From contig CM030364.1 of assembly GCA_017893485.1 (NCBI GenBank), positions 44,014,109-44,078,108 of the forward strand: a DNA stretch of 64,000 nt, in the 5' to 3' direction. The notes beneath the pieces were generated by a model. The model saw only the letters and a program-made list of their open reading frames with translations. It ran no database searches and was not told where the DNA came from. Source of the stretch: Hemerocallis citrina (taxonomy: Eukaryota; Streptophyta; Magnoliopsida; Asparagales; Asphodelaceae). Made by a program: the position numbers and the translations under genes. Below are positions 32,914 through 44,391 of this stretch, piece after piece; position 1 is the stretch's first letter; every line of letters begins with the position of its first letter.

Positions 32914-35652
32914 ATGGATTACGATATTCCTATTTGGTTATACTTTGGTAGTGAAATAATTCGTGATCCAAAAATTGGTTGTTGTTATAGTGCGATGGAT
33001 CCTGAAATAGTTTGGGTACCCCGTACCATTACATTGGCAGAATTAGTTGAGAAAATTTATGAAGTTACTAATTGGGATAGGGATCAATGGAATGTGAAAA
33101 TTTTAGCTCGATACGCAGCAGAAAAAGGAGATGGTCAGTATTTTATGACAGTGCCCGTTTCTACTGATAATGCTATGAAGTCAATGATTGCTAGGACACT
33201 TGATCCCAATTGTACTTGGTCTGCATTAGAGTTATATATTCAGCAAATCCAAATTTTGAATGCTCAGCCACATGATATTCCTAGTTCAAGCTTCGTACGG
33301 GTAGTACCGACACAGCAGATGAGGTCTAACCCCGTTCAAACTTCACAAGCAATCCCACTATCCTCACAAGAAGACACATTCACAAATACAACAAACCCGG
33401 ATTCTACAGAAATTAAGTTGCCACGTCAACCTAGTCCGGTTCATGACTATGTTTCAAATGACGCTTTATTTGAATTATTTCAAAATGCTACCATTAACAA
33501 CGACTTATTAGATGATGATGAAGAAGAGGAAGAAACAGACGATGAAGTTGATGAGAGTGTAGAAAATGATGATGGGGATGAAGATGATGATGTAGCAAAT
33601 ATAAATCCTACGAACAGCAGTTCTATTGAAGTGAGAGCTACTGATAGCTATGCCAATGTTAATACTCATGTTACCGAGGAGATGACACAAGATGCTAGAG
33701 TACATCAAGTTTCACAAGAGTCGTCGGGTTCATCCAATCTAGACGAATTGTACATTGGATAGGAGTTTGTAAGTAAAGAGTCGATTCAGCAGGCTGTGAA
33801 GTGGTATTCTATCAAGAAACATCGTGAATTCGTCACATTGAAATCTTCACCGTCACTGTACACTGTTAAATGTAAAATGGCACCTAGAAAACGTACAATT
33901 GAGGAGATGGTGCAAAGTCTCCCAGTAGTAAGTGATGGTGGATGCCTTTGGAGATTACGAGCAATTGTTCTAAAAGGTGGGATAAATTTCGTGGTGAAGA
34001 ACATAGTTGGGCCTCATACTTGTATGAATCCCACGTTGAATCAGGACCACTGTAAAGTTGATTCTAACCTTGTTTGCAATTTGATTGTGAGTGTGGTGAA
34101 GTCTGAGATAGGTTTAACACCATGGGCCATTATTGAGATAGTGAAAGTACAATATAATTATCAGATATCATATAAGAAAGCTTGGATTGCAAAACAAAAG
34201 GCAATTGAGAGGTTGTTTGGTATCTTCGAAGAAGCATACACGAAGTTGCCTTTTCTACTATCAGCAATACAAGCAGCAAATCCAGGAAGCGTTGTCCACT
34301 GGGATAAATATCAGTCTAGTCCTTGCGAGGAAACATTCAAGGGGGTATTTTGGGCATTTAGTCCTTCGATTGAAGGTTTCAAGTCTTGCAGACCTATTAT
34401 TAGTGTTGATAGAACTCACTTGTATGGTAAGTACAAGGGCTGTTTGTTAATTGTTGTTTTCCCAGATGCGAATGATTGCTTATTTCCATTTGCATTTGCA
34501 TTAGTTGATGGAACGAGTATAAATACGTGGACATGGTTCATGAGTTGCATTCGGTATTATGTCACCGATCGCACTGAGTTGTGTGTTATCTCTGATCGTC
34601 ATGTTGGTATTTTGTCTACTATGGAATTGCAAAATGGAGCTTGGAACGAACCTAATGCATATCATCGTTATTATATACATCATTTTGCTATAAATTTCTT
34701 CAGTAAATTTGTTAGCAAGGCATTGCGGAAAAAGGCCAAAATTATAGCGTGTCAAAACCAACCCAAAAAGTTCGTGACCAAACTCGCTGAACTTGAAACT
34801 ATCAATGTCGATGTGGCTAATTGGTTGAAAGAGAAACCGGTTGAAAAATTGGCACTTTATGCAGATGAAGGTCGAAGATACGGCATAATGACTACGAACC
34901 TATCAGAAGTCTTCAATTCAGTCTTGAAAGGTGTCCGAAGTTTACCGGTAACTGCGATTGTTGAGATGATCTTCTATCGTCTAAACTCTTACTTTACTAC
35001 TCATCGACATGAAGCCAATAAGCTTTTATCTAAAGGGAAGAATTTTGCTCGAAAAGTACATGAATTGATCGATAGTCGTCGTAAGAGAGCAAACCGACAT
35101 GAGGTTACAATGTTTCATCATCAACCTAGAGTTTTTTTCGTCAAAACGGGTCTACACATGGTAAGTAGAGAAAGGAAGGGTGGGAACTTGCACATTGTTA
35201 ACTTGGGTACCAAAACATGCACATGTATGAAATTTCAACTATATCATATTCCATGTTCTTATATATTGGCAGCTTGTGCATATCGTGCAATCGATCACAA
35301 GCCTTTTGTTGATAAATTTTACCTTGTCACTTCATTAGCACAAACATGGGCTCCCGTCTTTCATCCTACTCTAGATCCAGCATATTGGCCTACTTTTGAT
35401 GGACCACGACTCGTACCTGGTGCTAGTTTGCGGCATTTAAGAAAAGGCAGGCCTAGATCTACAAGAATTCGCAACGACATGGATGTGAGAGATAGGTCTA
35501 GTAGGGGTACGGGGATGAAATGTTCGAAATGTAGGTTGCATGGACACAATAAGCAGCGATGTATTAATAGAGTGTCATGTCCCGCTTTCCAAAAAGAATA
35601 CGGAATACGGATACGCAACAAAAGCCCAGCGAATGATTTTCATCATCCATAA
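32914..35652 (+). pseudogene. MULE-C transposase (MuDR type), one premature TAG
   Basis: 913 codons in one frame, interrupted only by TAG at 33760-33762 (…DELYIG, stop, EFVSKE), where Gln (CAG) is expected. Residues ~1-110 are the ubiquitin/PB1-like N-terminus of plant MULEs, followed by an acidic linker (DDDEEEEETDDE). A MuDR DNA-binding region starts at the stop. The DDE core follows: VDRTHLYGKYKG, ISDRH, NLSEVFNSVLKG. The SWIM finger has CTCMKF and then PCSY, where His is usual, and a YY replaces the usual YC after HR. A CCHC knuckle, CSKCRLHGHNKQRC, ends it. These changes are single transitions. It is probably inactive but recently so. Confidence 0.9.
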
Positions 35653-35936
35653 GCTGTTCAAGAAATCTTAACAACATTCTCAAGAAACATCAGAGTCGGA
35701 AGCGAATTTATCAACCATATGCATAGAATGAGTCAAAATACCAACAAGAATACTTGAAACCAAATACATAAATCTCAAATAGTCATGATCTGAATAAAAC
35801 ACATATCTTGGGTCACATTACCCAAATACAAGAATAATTCCAAGTCTCAAATACAATTATTGTTCAAGCAAGATACAAGAAATAATAATAATAAATGCAG
35901 CACTAATACTTCTTGTCTCCGATACCATCTGGAACC
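35653..35936 (-). other. T4 post-PBS leader remnant
   Basis: Non-coding sequence between the MULE-C stop codon and the T4 LTR. On minus it starts with a PBS-like ATGGTATCGGAGAC (35928-35915), eight to ten bases after the LTR end GAGAACA. The rest of the T4 interior is missing. Confidence 0.45.
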
Positions 35937-36119
35937 TGTTCTCCAAAATCTGCAATTCAACGAATGCAGGAAAGAGAAAAATAGAAAACATAAGTACCCG
36001 TCAATTGCAAGTTACGGGCCACTTATAATGTAGGATACAAGCACATGGGAAAACTAACTAGCAACATAGTATAAGGGTGATGTCAACATAAACAACTAGC
36101 ATGATAATGTGAATAAGTG

Positions 36120-36570
36120 TACATGGCATGAATCAAGTGTCAAGAAAGCAAGTATCATGTAAACATGTGTTAAGTGTCAAGTGTCATGTAATTATGTATC
36201 AAGTGTCAAGTTTCAAGTCTCAAGTATCATGTAGTCAAGTATCAAGCCAACATGTATCAGGTTGTCAAGTAAGCATGTATCATGTTCAAGTATCATGTTC
36301 AAGTATCATGTATCAAGTCTTATGAATTACTATCTAGGTAGCACTTCATCCATCCCACACGACATGGTTGCTACAGCAAATAGTTTTACTTTAGATTTCA
36401 TAGTGGACCATAGAGGGCAGTATACTCGGGGACAAGTCAAGTAATCGAGCTCCAAGTTCCAAGTATCGTATCATGTATCACGTGTCAAGTGGTGCAAGTA
36501 GCAAGTATCGTGTCTTGCGTGCAAGTATCAAGTAATCACGTGTCAAGTATCATGTCTCAAGTAATTACGT
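36120..36570 (+). repeat. Degenerate CAAGTATCATGT short repeats
   Basis: Dozens of copies of CAAGT(A/G)TCA with ATGT links, in no fixed period, inside the U5 part of T4. Confidence 0.7.
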
Positions 36571-38559
36571 AGGATCAGTGGATCCTCTTTCAAGTACACA
36601 TTTTTGAATTATCCACTATTAGATCTGTCCCTTAAACCCCGACTTGGTTATTTATTATTAATGTCCAACAAGCATGTATATGTGCAAAATATATCAAGAA
36701 TAATATGGCATGATCATGTGACAAGTGCAAGTTGCAAGACAAACATGTACGAGTGCAAGATATCTCATAAAGGAATAAAATAGACAAATCTCAAGTTCAG
36801 GACAGCAAGACCATACTGTAGTAAAACAGTGATTTTCCAGTGTTACAAACAACCCAATCTGGATCCGTCAAAGGATCTGGAAAATTGACTTCCACACGAA
36901 TCCAGCGAATATAAATAAGTTATATATTAATTCACAAAAACACAGCTCAAAACTGATTTGAATACAGAAATTAGGTTCAACCAGAAATCAAGAAAACGAA
37001 TTCACGACAGGAAAACAGCATGAAAACACATTAAATAAATCCACGAAAAATCTGGGGTATTCCCCTATATATCGAGTATCTAAATATAAAGTTTCAAAAT
37101 TTTCTAGTAAAATTAGATCAGTTATCAAAAATAAGAAAACACCAAGAAAATATAGTTTGGCAAATCTGGAAATCCCAACACTGCTGTACGAAAACTATGA
37201 TATCTCGCAACCAGCGAAACGAAATCCAATTTCGCCAAAGGGATATGAAAATAGATAGAATATACTAACTTTCACATTTCACAAATATTTTTCATGTAGT
37301 AAAAGGAATTATAGTGAAAATAAGATTCTTTACAGAACGTCGAGCAAAATACAGCACGTATAGATTTTATAAACGAGCATGAAACAACACATAAAGCTCA
37401 TCAATAAATTTCACAAAAATTTTGGGTAATCCCTAACTTGATAAAGAAACACTGAACAAAGTTCTGGATCAAAATAATATATATAGCATAGTTCTTTAAA
37501 ATGATTTGTTATCAAAATTACTGAAAAACAGAATCTGGAAAAGATCGACACCTCTGTACTAAAACAGTCATAACTCAGTCATACGAAATCAAAATCAATC
37601 AAGGTCAGAGGGATTTGAAAATAGACGAAATTAACTAAAACTCATATTTTATACCGAAATAAAGATACTGACTTCAACACAGTCAAAAACAGCAAACAAA
37701 ACAGAACAGCGACATAATACAGATTTTTTCCTTAAAAACAAAATCAACATAGGTTCAAGAAAATTGATCCAAACACATCCAAACATGAAATCAAGTCTAC
37801 CAAGTGTCTAAACATCATGAATTATGGTAACTAACATGTCCATGCCAAGAATTTCACATGGGTCTCAACCAAAACACGAATTCACACAAAAGTTTCACAT
37901 GCACGATCCAAATCAAGAACGGGCGAATCCTAGGTTAATTCATGTCAATATTGTGTCGTGAGTCATCTATGATCAAATTTTCACAATAGAGACAAAACCC
38001 ATCAAGCAAAACACAAACAAGAGTCGTCTCTAGACCCAACTACACTATAGGTGAATTTTCGGACTTGTATCAAACAAATAAATTGGAGTACAAGTTACTT
38101 GCCTTAATCGGGGATGAAGAACGTTGCAATCAAGAATAGGAGCCAAACCCACGAACGGAAATCTGCTAATCCATGAATCCAAGCAACTCAAGCAAGAATC
38201 TCCACACGAACGAACTTCGAAAAGCGAGAGGCGATCAAAGTGGCTTGCGGCCACTCGAGAACACCACGAAGAGAGTAGGGGGAATGATATAGTGCAAGAG
38301 GGTTGTTATGGTGGTGTTGGGGGATGATCGGATGGCCAAGGGAGATAGGGCTCGGGTGTAGGGTTGTCGGGATGGGGGGATGACGGAGGGAGAGGGTGGC
38401 TCAGCCTGATGTGGTGGCCGGGATGAGGTGGATGCCGGCTGGGGTGCTTTGGGGGTGTGCGGGTCGGGATGTGCAGCCGAAAGCAAGGAGAGGGAAGGAG
38501 AGGGGTAGGCCGGGATTGAGAGAGAGGAATTGGGGTTAGGGTTTAGGGTTTGTGAGGGT

Positions 38560-38580
38560 GAGGATTTATATATAGGGTTT
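38560..38580 (-). promoter_or_regulatory. TATA box of T4 LTR
   Basis: The minus strand reads CCCTATATATAAATCC, followed by pyrimidine-rich and GC-rich leader sequence toward 38105. Confidence 0.5.
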
Positions 38581-38955
38581 AGGATGTGGGTTTATGGGTA
38601 TTGGGTTGTGGGTATTAAGAATTAGTAGTAGGTTTACAATTGGGTTTTGAATTTTGGGTCAAATAAAAAATAGGAATGCAAATAGGATTGGGAATTATAG
38701 AATAACCAAAACTCCACCACAACAACAAGAAAAATAAAGATAAGGATAACAAGACCAAAAATGAGGGAAATATCAAAATAATGAAAAACAAAATAAAAGA
38801 GACAATCAATCAAACACAAGGAGCTCAAAATAAAATAAAACGAATATATATTGAAAACAACTCCAATATACGGTTCAGAAAGATACAAGAGAGAAAAAAT
38901 ACACCAAAACGAAAAATACAGTCAAAAATACACAAAATGAAAAACAGGGGTTACA

Positions 38956-39660
38956 TAGAGGATCTCAAAACATTTAATCGTTGTATGTTTGTAATTGTAC
39001 TATGTAATTTGAACTTTGTAATTGTACTTATTCGTATGAGTTAAATTTTGAAGAAGCGTTATTCTCCATTTGTTATGTATGAGTGTGATTGTTGTGTGAT
39101 GATTATTATAAGAAAATATGAAGATGTCATTTTTAAAGCCTACACTCGCTTTTTCGGAAAGCGAGTCTAACAAAGATTTCCTCGCTTTCTGAGAAAGCGA
39201 GTCTTGAGCCTGTATGTTTTTTACAAGCAGACCCAAGACTCGCTTTCTCAGAAAGCAAGTCTAGTAGAAAATTCCTTGGTTTTTCGAAAGGCGACTGTGG
39301 AGTAGTGTGTTTTCCAGAGATCAAGCTGATCTTGGAAAAGACTACTCCACGGTCGCTTTTCGAAAAATCGATGTGTTTTATACTAGAAAGCATGTCTTGA
39401 GTCTGTTTGTAAAAAAAACATACAGGAAACTCTTCGGTTTTTCGAAAAGCGACTGTGGAGTAAAGTTTTTTCCAGAGATCATCTTCATCTCTAGAAAACA
39501 CTCTACTCCACATTAGCTTTTCAAAAAACCGAGGAAGTTTTCTGCTTGTAAAAAAATATACAGGCTCAAGACTCGCTTTCTCAGAAAGCGGAGCTGAAGA
39601 CTAAACTCGGTTTCTGAAAAAGAGAGTCTAGGCTTAAAAACTACTTTCACAAGTTGCAAA
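38956..39660 (+). repeat. MULE-C 3' flank and nested palindrome array
   Basis: 38956-39130 is AT-rich 3' UTR-like sequence. From 39140 there are ~9 CGCTTTCT/AGAAAGCG palindromes. Two longer hairpins (39291-39354 and 39445-39514) have arms GCGACTGTGGAGTA and TACTCCAC, with TTTTCCAGAGATCA near the centre. The whole block is itself roughly an inverted repeat, since GAGCCTGTATG near 39207 returns as CATACAGGCTC-like sequence near 39560. Confidence 0.75.
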
Positions 39661-39689
39661 TGCAGCAACCCATTATACCAAAGGGGATA

Positions 39690-39910
39690 CATACTTCACT
39701 TCTTCAATTCACTTCATACATTTAACATTCAACTCAATCGCAACAATCTCAAATCACTTCACTTCAATTCACCAATTGAATCACTAATTCACCAATTCAA
39801 TCTCAAATCACTTCACTTCTTTAATTCACTTCAATACAGTTAACATTTAACCCAATTCAATCACTTCACTTCAACTTCACTTCAATTCACCACTTCAATT
39901 CACAAAACAT
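39690..39910 (+). repeat. ACTTCAATTCAC short tandem repeat
   Basis: Irregular tandem copies of CACTTCAATTCAC / ATTCACTTCA words between the palindromes and the PMD gene 3' end. 39911-40106 holds nothing recognisable. Confidence 0.7.
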
Positions 39911-40106
39911 TGAAAACATTCAAAACTTTGGGAAAAAAAAAGAAACAAACACACACTCACACACCCCATACGAAATTGCATTACTTCATACATTTAACAT
40001 TACAAAACATTATAAAACAATTTCACAATATTGAAATAAACTTTCTTCCTACGAACTAATACGAACATTACATAATACAAACAAGTTCACAACATTGAAA
40101 GAAGCT

Positions 40107-42063
40107 TCACGGATCGGGGGTGAAGAAGGTAGGAGGTCTCCTTTGCCTTTTGCCCCGTTGTGGAGTGGCCTGTGTCACACCGGACATGGGAATTGGATCC
40201 TCTTCTTTTTGTTGCTGTGTCCCCTCAACTTGTATCTCAGCCTCTTCATCTTCTTCTTCTGACTCGTTTCTAGGACGACGTGGGGGTTTGTGGGCGACTT
40301 TCTTCCTACGAGAAGTACGTGCACTTGTTCGATGAGCGGGAGTGGTTAGATTAGCATCTAAGGTTGCTCCCTCGCCCACAGCATCAGCTTGTGCACGACA
40401 AGATGTCAACATCTCGCGTGCAAGGTCCTTAACCGCATCCTCGACGTTGCTCCTCAACACAGCAGCACATTTTTTACCCATAGTTCAAGTATGGCTCATC
40501 TACAAAACATGAAAAGTTGAAATATTAAATACAGTGAATGTATATATAAAACCAAAACACTGGAAAAACTTTAAAAAATACAACAAAATTTAAAAACTTA
40601 CAATTGTACGAAGAGCAGATGCCTTCGGTTGGAACATAGACAAATTCATCGAATGTTGACCGGCTGGTTCCGCTGCTGGTCGACGAATCGGGACTGCCAC
40701 ACCTACAGGAGTCTGCACTGTCAGAGAGATATAGTGCCTCGTCATCCTCCCGTACCAGCCCATGTAATTCACATGGACTGTTCGATCAAACGGAGGAATG
40801 TCACCAATGATTTCGTCGAACCGGTGCTGATTCCATCTCTCAACATATGTAGAAAAGCTTGCGGCCCAATTATGTCTGGGTTGTCGACCCATTCCAGTAA
40901 TAGAATGCATATCGGCATTGAATGGTTCGGCAATAGGAATCATTTGATGTAGACCAAACTGACGTAGCACTCTTTCACATAGTAGAACTCAACTGTGCCG
41001 AAGTTGATTAGTGGTGCTTTAGTCAACCACAGATCGCGCCTGTACAAGCAAGTAGGCGGTAGTTGAGCAACACGCACCTCCGTTTAGGGCATTCACATGA
41101 CGTAATCATCTGCTAACCTATCCAACTCATCACGGAAGTACGTCAGGCATCTGTTGGGGTTGGCCATCCAAGTGAGATTGCCAGACCAGTACACACTGAG
41201 TGAAGGTAACATGTGCTGGTCCTCGTTGAGATGGACCCAATTAGGTAATTGCCTCCGCACTACGGGCTGACCCACGTGAATATGCTCCCAACTCCAGACT
41301 TGTAGCACGATCATTGGTCCATTCATCTGCACCGAACCAAGACTGCACAAACACAAACTCCTGTAAAGGGACGATAACATGGCACTACCCTAATTGTACT
41401 GTCCGACTCATCCTAGATCGGCAATTAGTGGGAGGTACATTAAGGAGACAGAATGTCTAGTTGAATTTGGGAACATCACGCCTCCAAACAGTGTAAGGAT
41501 GTAGGCCCTGCAGTAGCACTGAACCTCCTCATCAGTGGAATCTTCATTCAATCGGTTCTTGAATGTGTCCTTCAACCACTTCAACTGAATAAATTTTCCA
41601 TTAACTGCTCCGGTTTCCACTTCGACACCGAGGTACTGTTCTACAAAATATACCGAGTCGAAGTCCATTGTGCCGGTCACTGCCTGCCTATCAACTGGAA
41701 GACCAGTGAGTATAGAGACATCCTGCAGTGCCAATGTCATCTCCCCAACTGGCAAGTGAAAGGTGTGTGTTTCAGGCCGCCATCTCTCAAGCAGTGCGGT
41801 AAGAAGAGGCCGATCACACTTGATGGAGCTCTTCAGTGCAATACCATATAATCCACAGTTCCTTAGGATCTCATAAATCTATGGGTGCATAGGCAGTGGA
41901 TGACCCCCCCTAAATGTACATTCCTTCGATTCACCTTCCCACACATCCTTCGAACGGTGATGCGACTGGAGAATATGGAGTGTAGGGTCGAGGGGACCTG
42001 GACCTCCGAGAGGAATATAAGATGATGAAGGGGCTGAAGAAGGACCTGCCACATTTGGATTAG
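40107..42063 (-). pseudogene. Plant mobile domain (PMD) protein, phosphatase-7 long-form-like, decayed
   Basis: Minus-strand segments in order: HHRSKDVWEGES (~41950), ERWRPETHTFHLPVGEMTLALQDVSILTGLPVD (~41780-41690), then MLSSLYRSLCLCSLG..QMNGPMIVLQVWSWEHI. RQFGLHQMIPI and HYISLTVQ follow (40970-40720), and a Lys/Glu-rich tail ends at 40107. This is the PMD domain widespread in plant transposons and in MAIL1-like genes. Stops: TAG at 41881-41879, TGA at 41410-41408, and TAG at 41392-41390 replacing a Trp. Frameshifts lie near 41910 (C run) and 40985. The 5' end is cut by T3 at 42080. Confidence 0.8.
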
Positions 42064-42079
42064 TTGGGACCTATACAAC

Positions 42080-44391
42080 TGTAATCCCTGTTTCCGATTA
42101 TACGGATTTACATTTCATTTCATTCTCTCCATGTATTCTTGTATTTCAAATTCCGTATAAAACCTTTCCGATGCATTTAAATCCTTTTAATCTCCTATTG
42201 AAACCCAAATTTATATTCCAAACTAGAATTATGTCTCTCTTCTTTTTATTTATTTACTTTGAAGCCAAAGTTAATCCATACTATCATTTTATTGATTATT
42301 TTGAATTCATGAGAAACCCAACAATTATTATTGAATTTATTATATTTAATTGAAGCACAAACCCAAGCCCATCTTCTATTGGACTCTAACCCTAAACCCA
42401 AATCCACAAACCCATATACTCACCCGTATACAATTTCTCCACATTCACCCACTCTTCACATCTCCCGTAACTACATCCCCACTATCTAGTAACTACCCCT
42501 TAATTAATATTTTACTATTATTTTTATAATCCCTACACCCTCGGCCCTCCTTCTCTCCCCGTCTCCCTCTATCTGTTCTATTTTCCCCAACCAACATAGA
42601 ACACCCCCCATTTCCCTTTCTACTTCATCCTCCCATTGCCCTACATTGCCCCGTCAGCACTCATCTCCGTCGAAGAACCCAACCACCAGCCTCGCACTGC
42701 AGTTCGTCGCAACCTCGCCATCGTGCTGGTGCTCCCCTCCATCGTCTCCCTCACCCTGGCTCCGCTTCACTCCATTACTGCCAGCATCCCCATCATCTCC
42801 TCATCGAACCCCCATCGGGCTCTCCACCATCCCTTGTGCGCTCAAGCCTCCGAGCGCCGCAAGCCTCCTTGACGCCCTTCACCTTATTGAGCCTCTCGCT
42901 CTCCCTCATCGACTCCGCTGTCATCTGTCGAGCCACCGCCTGCCACCATTGGCGCCCTCCAATTGTCACCCCCTCTACCCAACCAATCGAGCTGCCCTTG
43001 CCTGCCTCCCTACTCTCCATCATGAACCACGGCCACCAGTCGCTCTTCCTCTCACCCTCGAAGCTTCCCCATCGCCTATCCTCTTCCTCTTCGAGCCTAC
43101 TGCTCGAAACCACCTTCCTCTCCTCTTCACCGTCGCCGCGGTGAGAACCCCCATCGCTACCTCGTTTGAGCATCGCCGCCGTCGTCTTCCTGCGTCGAGC
43201 TTCCCTCGACACTGTAGCCAATCACCGTCGACTCACCACCTCACTGCTTCCTGCCTTCCCCTATTTTCGAACCAAAACAGAGCACTCCATTGAACTCGGC
43301 TCCTCGCCTGCCGTCCTCCTCCCTAGCGCCGCACCGCCTGTGTCGCCCAGTCTGCTGCCCGCTCCTGCCTCCTGCCACCTCAGCGACCTCCAGTCGTGAC
43401 CTTCAGTCGAGCGCCCACACCCGGTCACTGTTCTTTCTGGATCTCGTTCCCTCTCTGTTGGGTTGAAGGAGAACGGAGAATTGGTGTTCGGTGTGTGTGG
43501 GGGGGGATGCTGTTAGTGTTTGTGTTTCGGTGTTGCTGTGTGTGTGGAGTATGGATTGGATTGGAGTGGTGTTTGGTGTTTTGGGTGTAGGAGATTCGAT
43601 CCGGTGTTTTGCTGTTTTATGGAGCTGAGTTGCTGTCTAACTGTTTGGATTTTTGCACGTGATTTATTCGTGGTTCGTCGCCCGAGATTCTGATCCCGTT
43701 ATTCCTTTTTACATATATTTACATATATTGAATTGTCTACAAAAGGCAAGTCCATTTGAACTCATTTAATTTTTCTAGTTCAAGTTTATTGACCTCCCGC
43801 AAGTAGTTCCCTTCAATTATCATTAACTTTGCCTTGTATACTTTCCGTTAGGAGAATCGAGGGTTTACACGAGCTAACCCGACGTACTCTTGACATGGTA
43901 CTATTATCCATTGACTCAAATCCAAACGTATATACACACACGACATGAACAAAATTGCTAAAACTTGCATATGAGGGAAATATATTGAGATCGAATATAT
44001 GTTGATTGATTGAGATCTTGTGACTTCAACTATGACATGATAAATTGACTTGTACACTGTAAAAATTCATTCTAATTCTTGTACATTAGTGTTAATACAT
44101 TTCATGATACAATAACATGTTGATTATCCACTTTGATGAACATATATGTGATGACATTTTATGAATTCCTACTGCATGTTCTGTTTTTGCACAGAGGTTT
44201 CGACCCTGTTACCATAAGAATTAACACAAGTTAAAGATGAATTGTAGCCCTAAGTGTCTAGTTGCCAATAACATCCAGAATTTTCGAATTCCGAATTGTA
44301 GTCTATGAGTTATCGCTGTTTTGGTATTACTGTGTCGGCTGTTTCCAGATTCACTACTTTATATATATTATTACGCATTGTATCATGTTGT
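42080..44391 (+). repeat. T3 5' LTR, segment 1
   Basis: Begins TGTAATCCCTGTTTCCG; the preceding five bases are acaac. U3 is AT-rich, with a weak TATA (TTTTTATAATCC, ~42520). A GC-rich leader (42600-43450) follows and ends at an AAAAG/GCAAGT donor-like site (43745/43746). Long ORFs on both strands in the GC-rich part share no recognisable domain and are not called. The LTR is interrupted at 44391 by a solo LTR. Confidence 0.6.
44387..44391. repeat. Target duplication of solo LTR, left copy
   Basis: gttgt, repeated at 49578-49582 immediately after the solo LTR end. Five base pairs is the Ty3/gypsy length. Confidence 0.8.

Larger units (their letters stand above)
35937..38955 (-). repeat. T4: minus-strand giant LTR (about 3.0 kb) inside MULE-C
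   Basis: On minus it starts TGTAACCCCTGTTTTTC (38955), close to the T3 LTR start TGTAATCCCTGTTTCC, and ends GAGAACA (35937). A TATA box (CTATATATAAATCC, about 38576-38563) precedes a GC-richer leader. The leader ends at a GC-type splice donor, ATTAAG then GCAAGT (intron from 38102). Then comes ~2.1 kb of AT-rich U5. The matching second LTR is not in the window. No protein gene is supported. Confidence 0.6.
32320..42079 (+). mobile_element. MULE-C: Mutator-like element with transposase and PMD gene, right end not in window
   Basis: Left end shows the phased TIR repeats of this group (CCCAAACTGTCCCAATTTTTGAAAG, repeated with drift, at 32333-32405), then palindromes CTCGCTTTCT...AAAGCGAG. The transposase gene (plus) and PMD pseudogene (minus) converge, with a second palindrome array between them (39140-39640). 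The T3 LTR interrupts the PMD 5' end at 42080, so the right TIR would lie beyond the window. It is possible that these are two adjacent elements rather than one. Confidence 0.6.

Noticed and set aside
36128..36444. Two short ORFs rich in QVSC repeats
   Set aside because: Produced by the degenerate CAAGTATCATGT repeat in the T4 LTR.
42640..43400. Long overlapping ORFs on both strands (up to 215 codons)
   Set aside because: They arise from GC-rich, pyrimidine-rich LTR leader sequence; several frames are open at once and no domain is visible.
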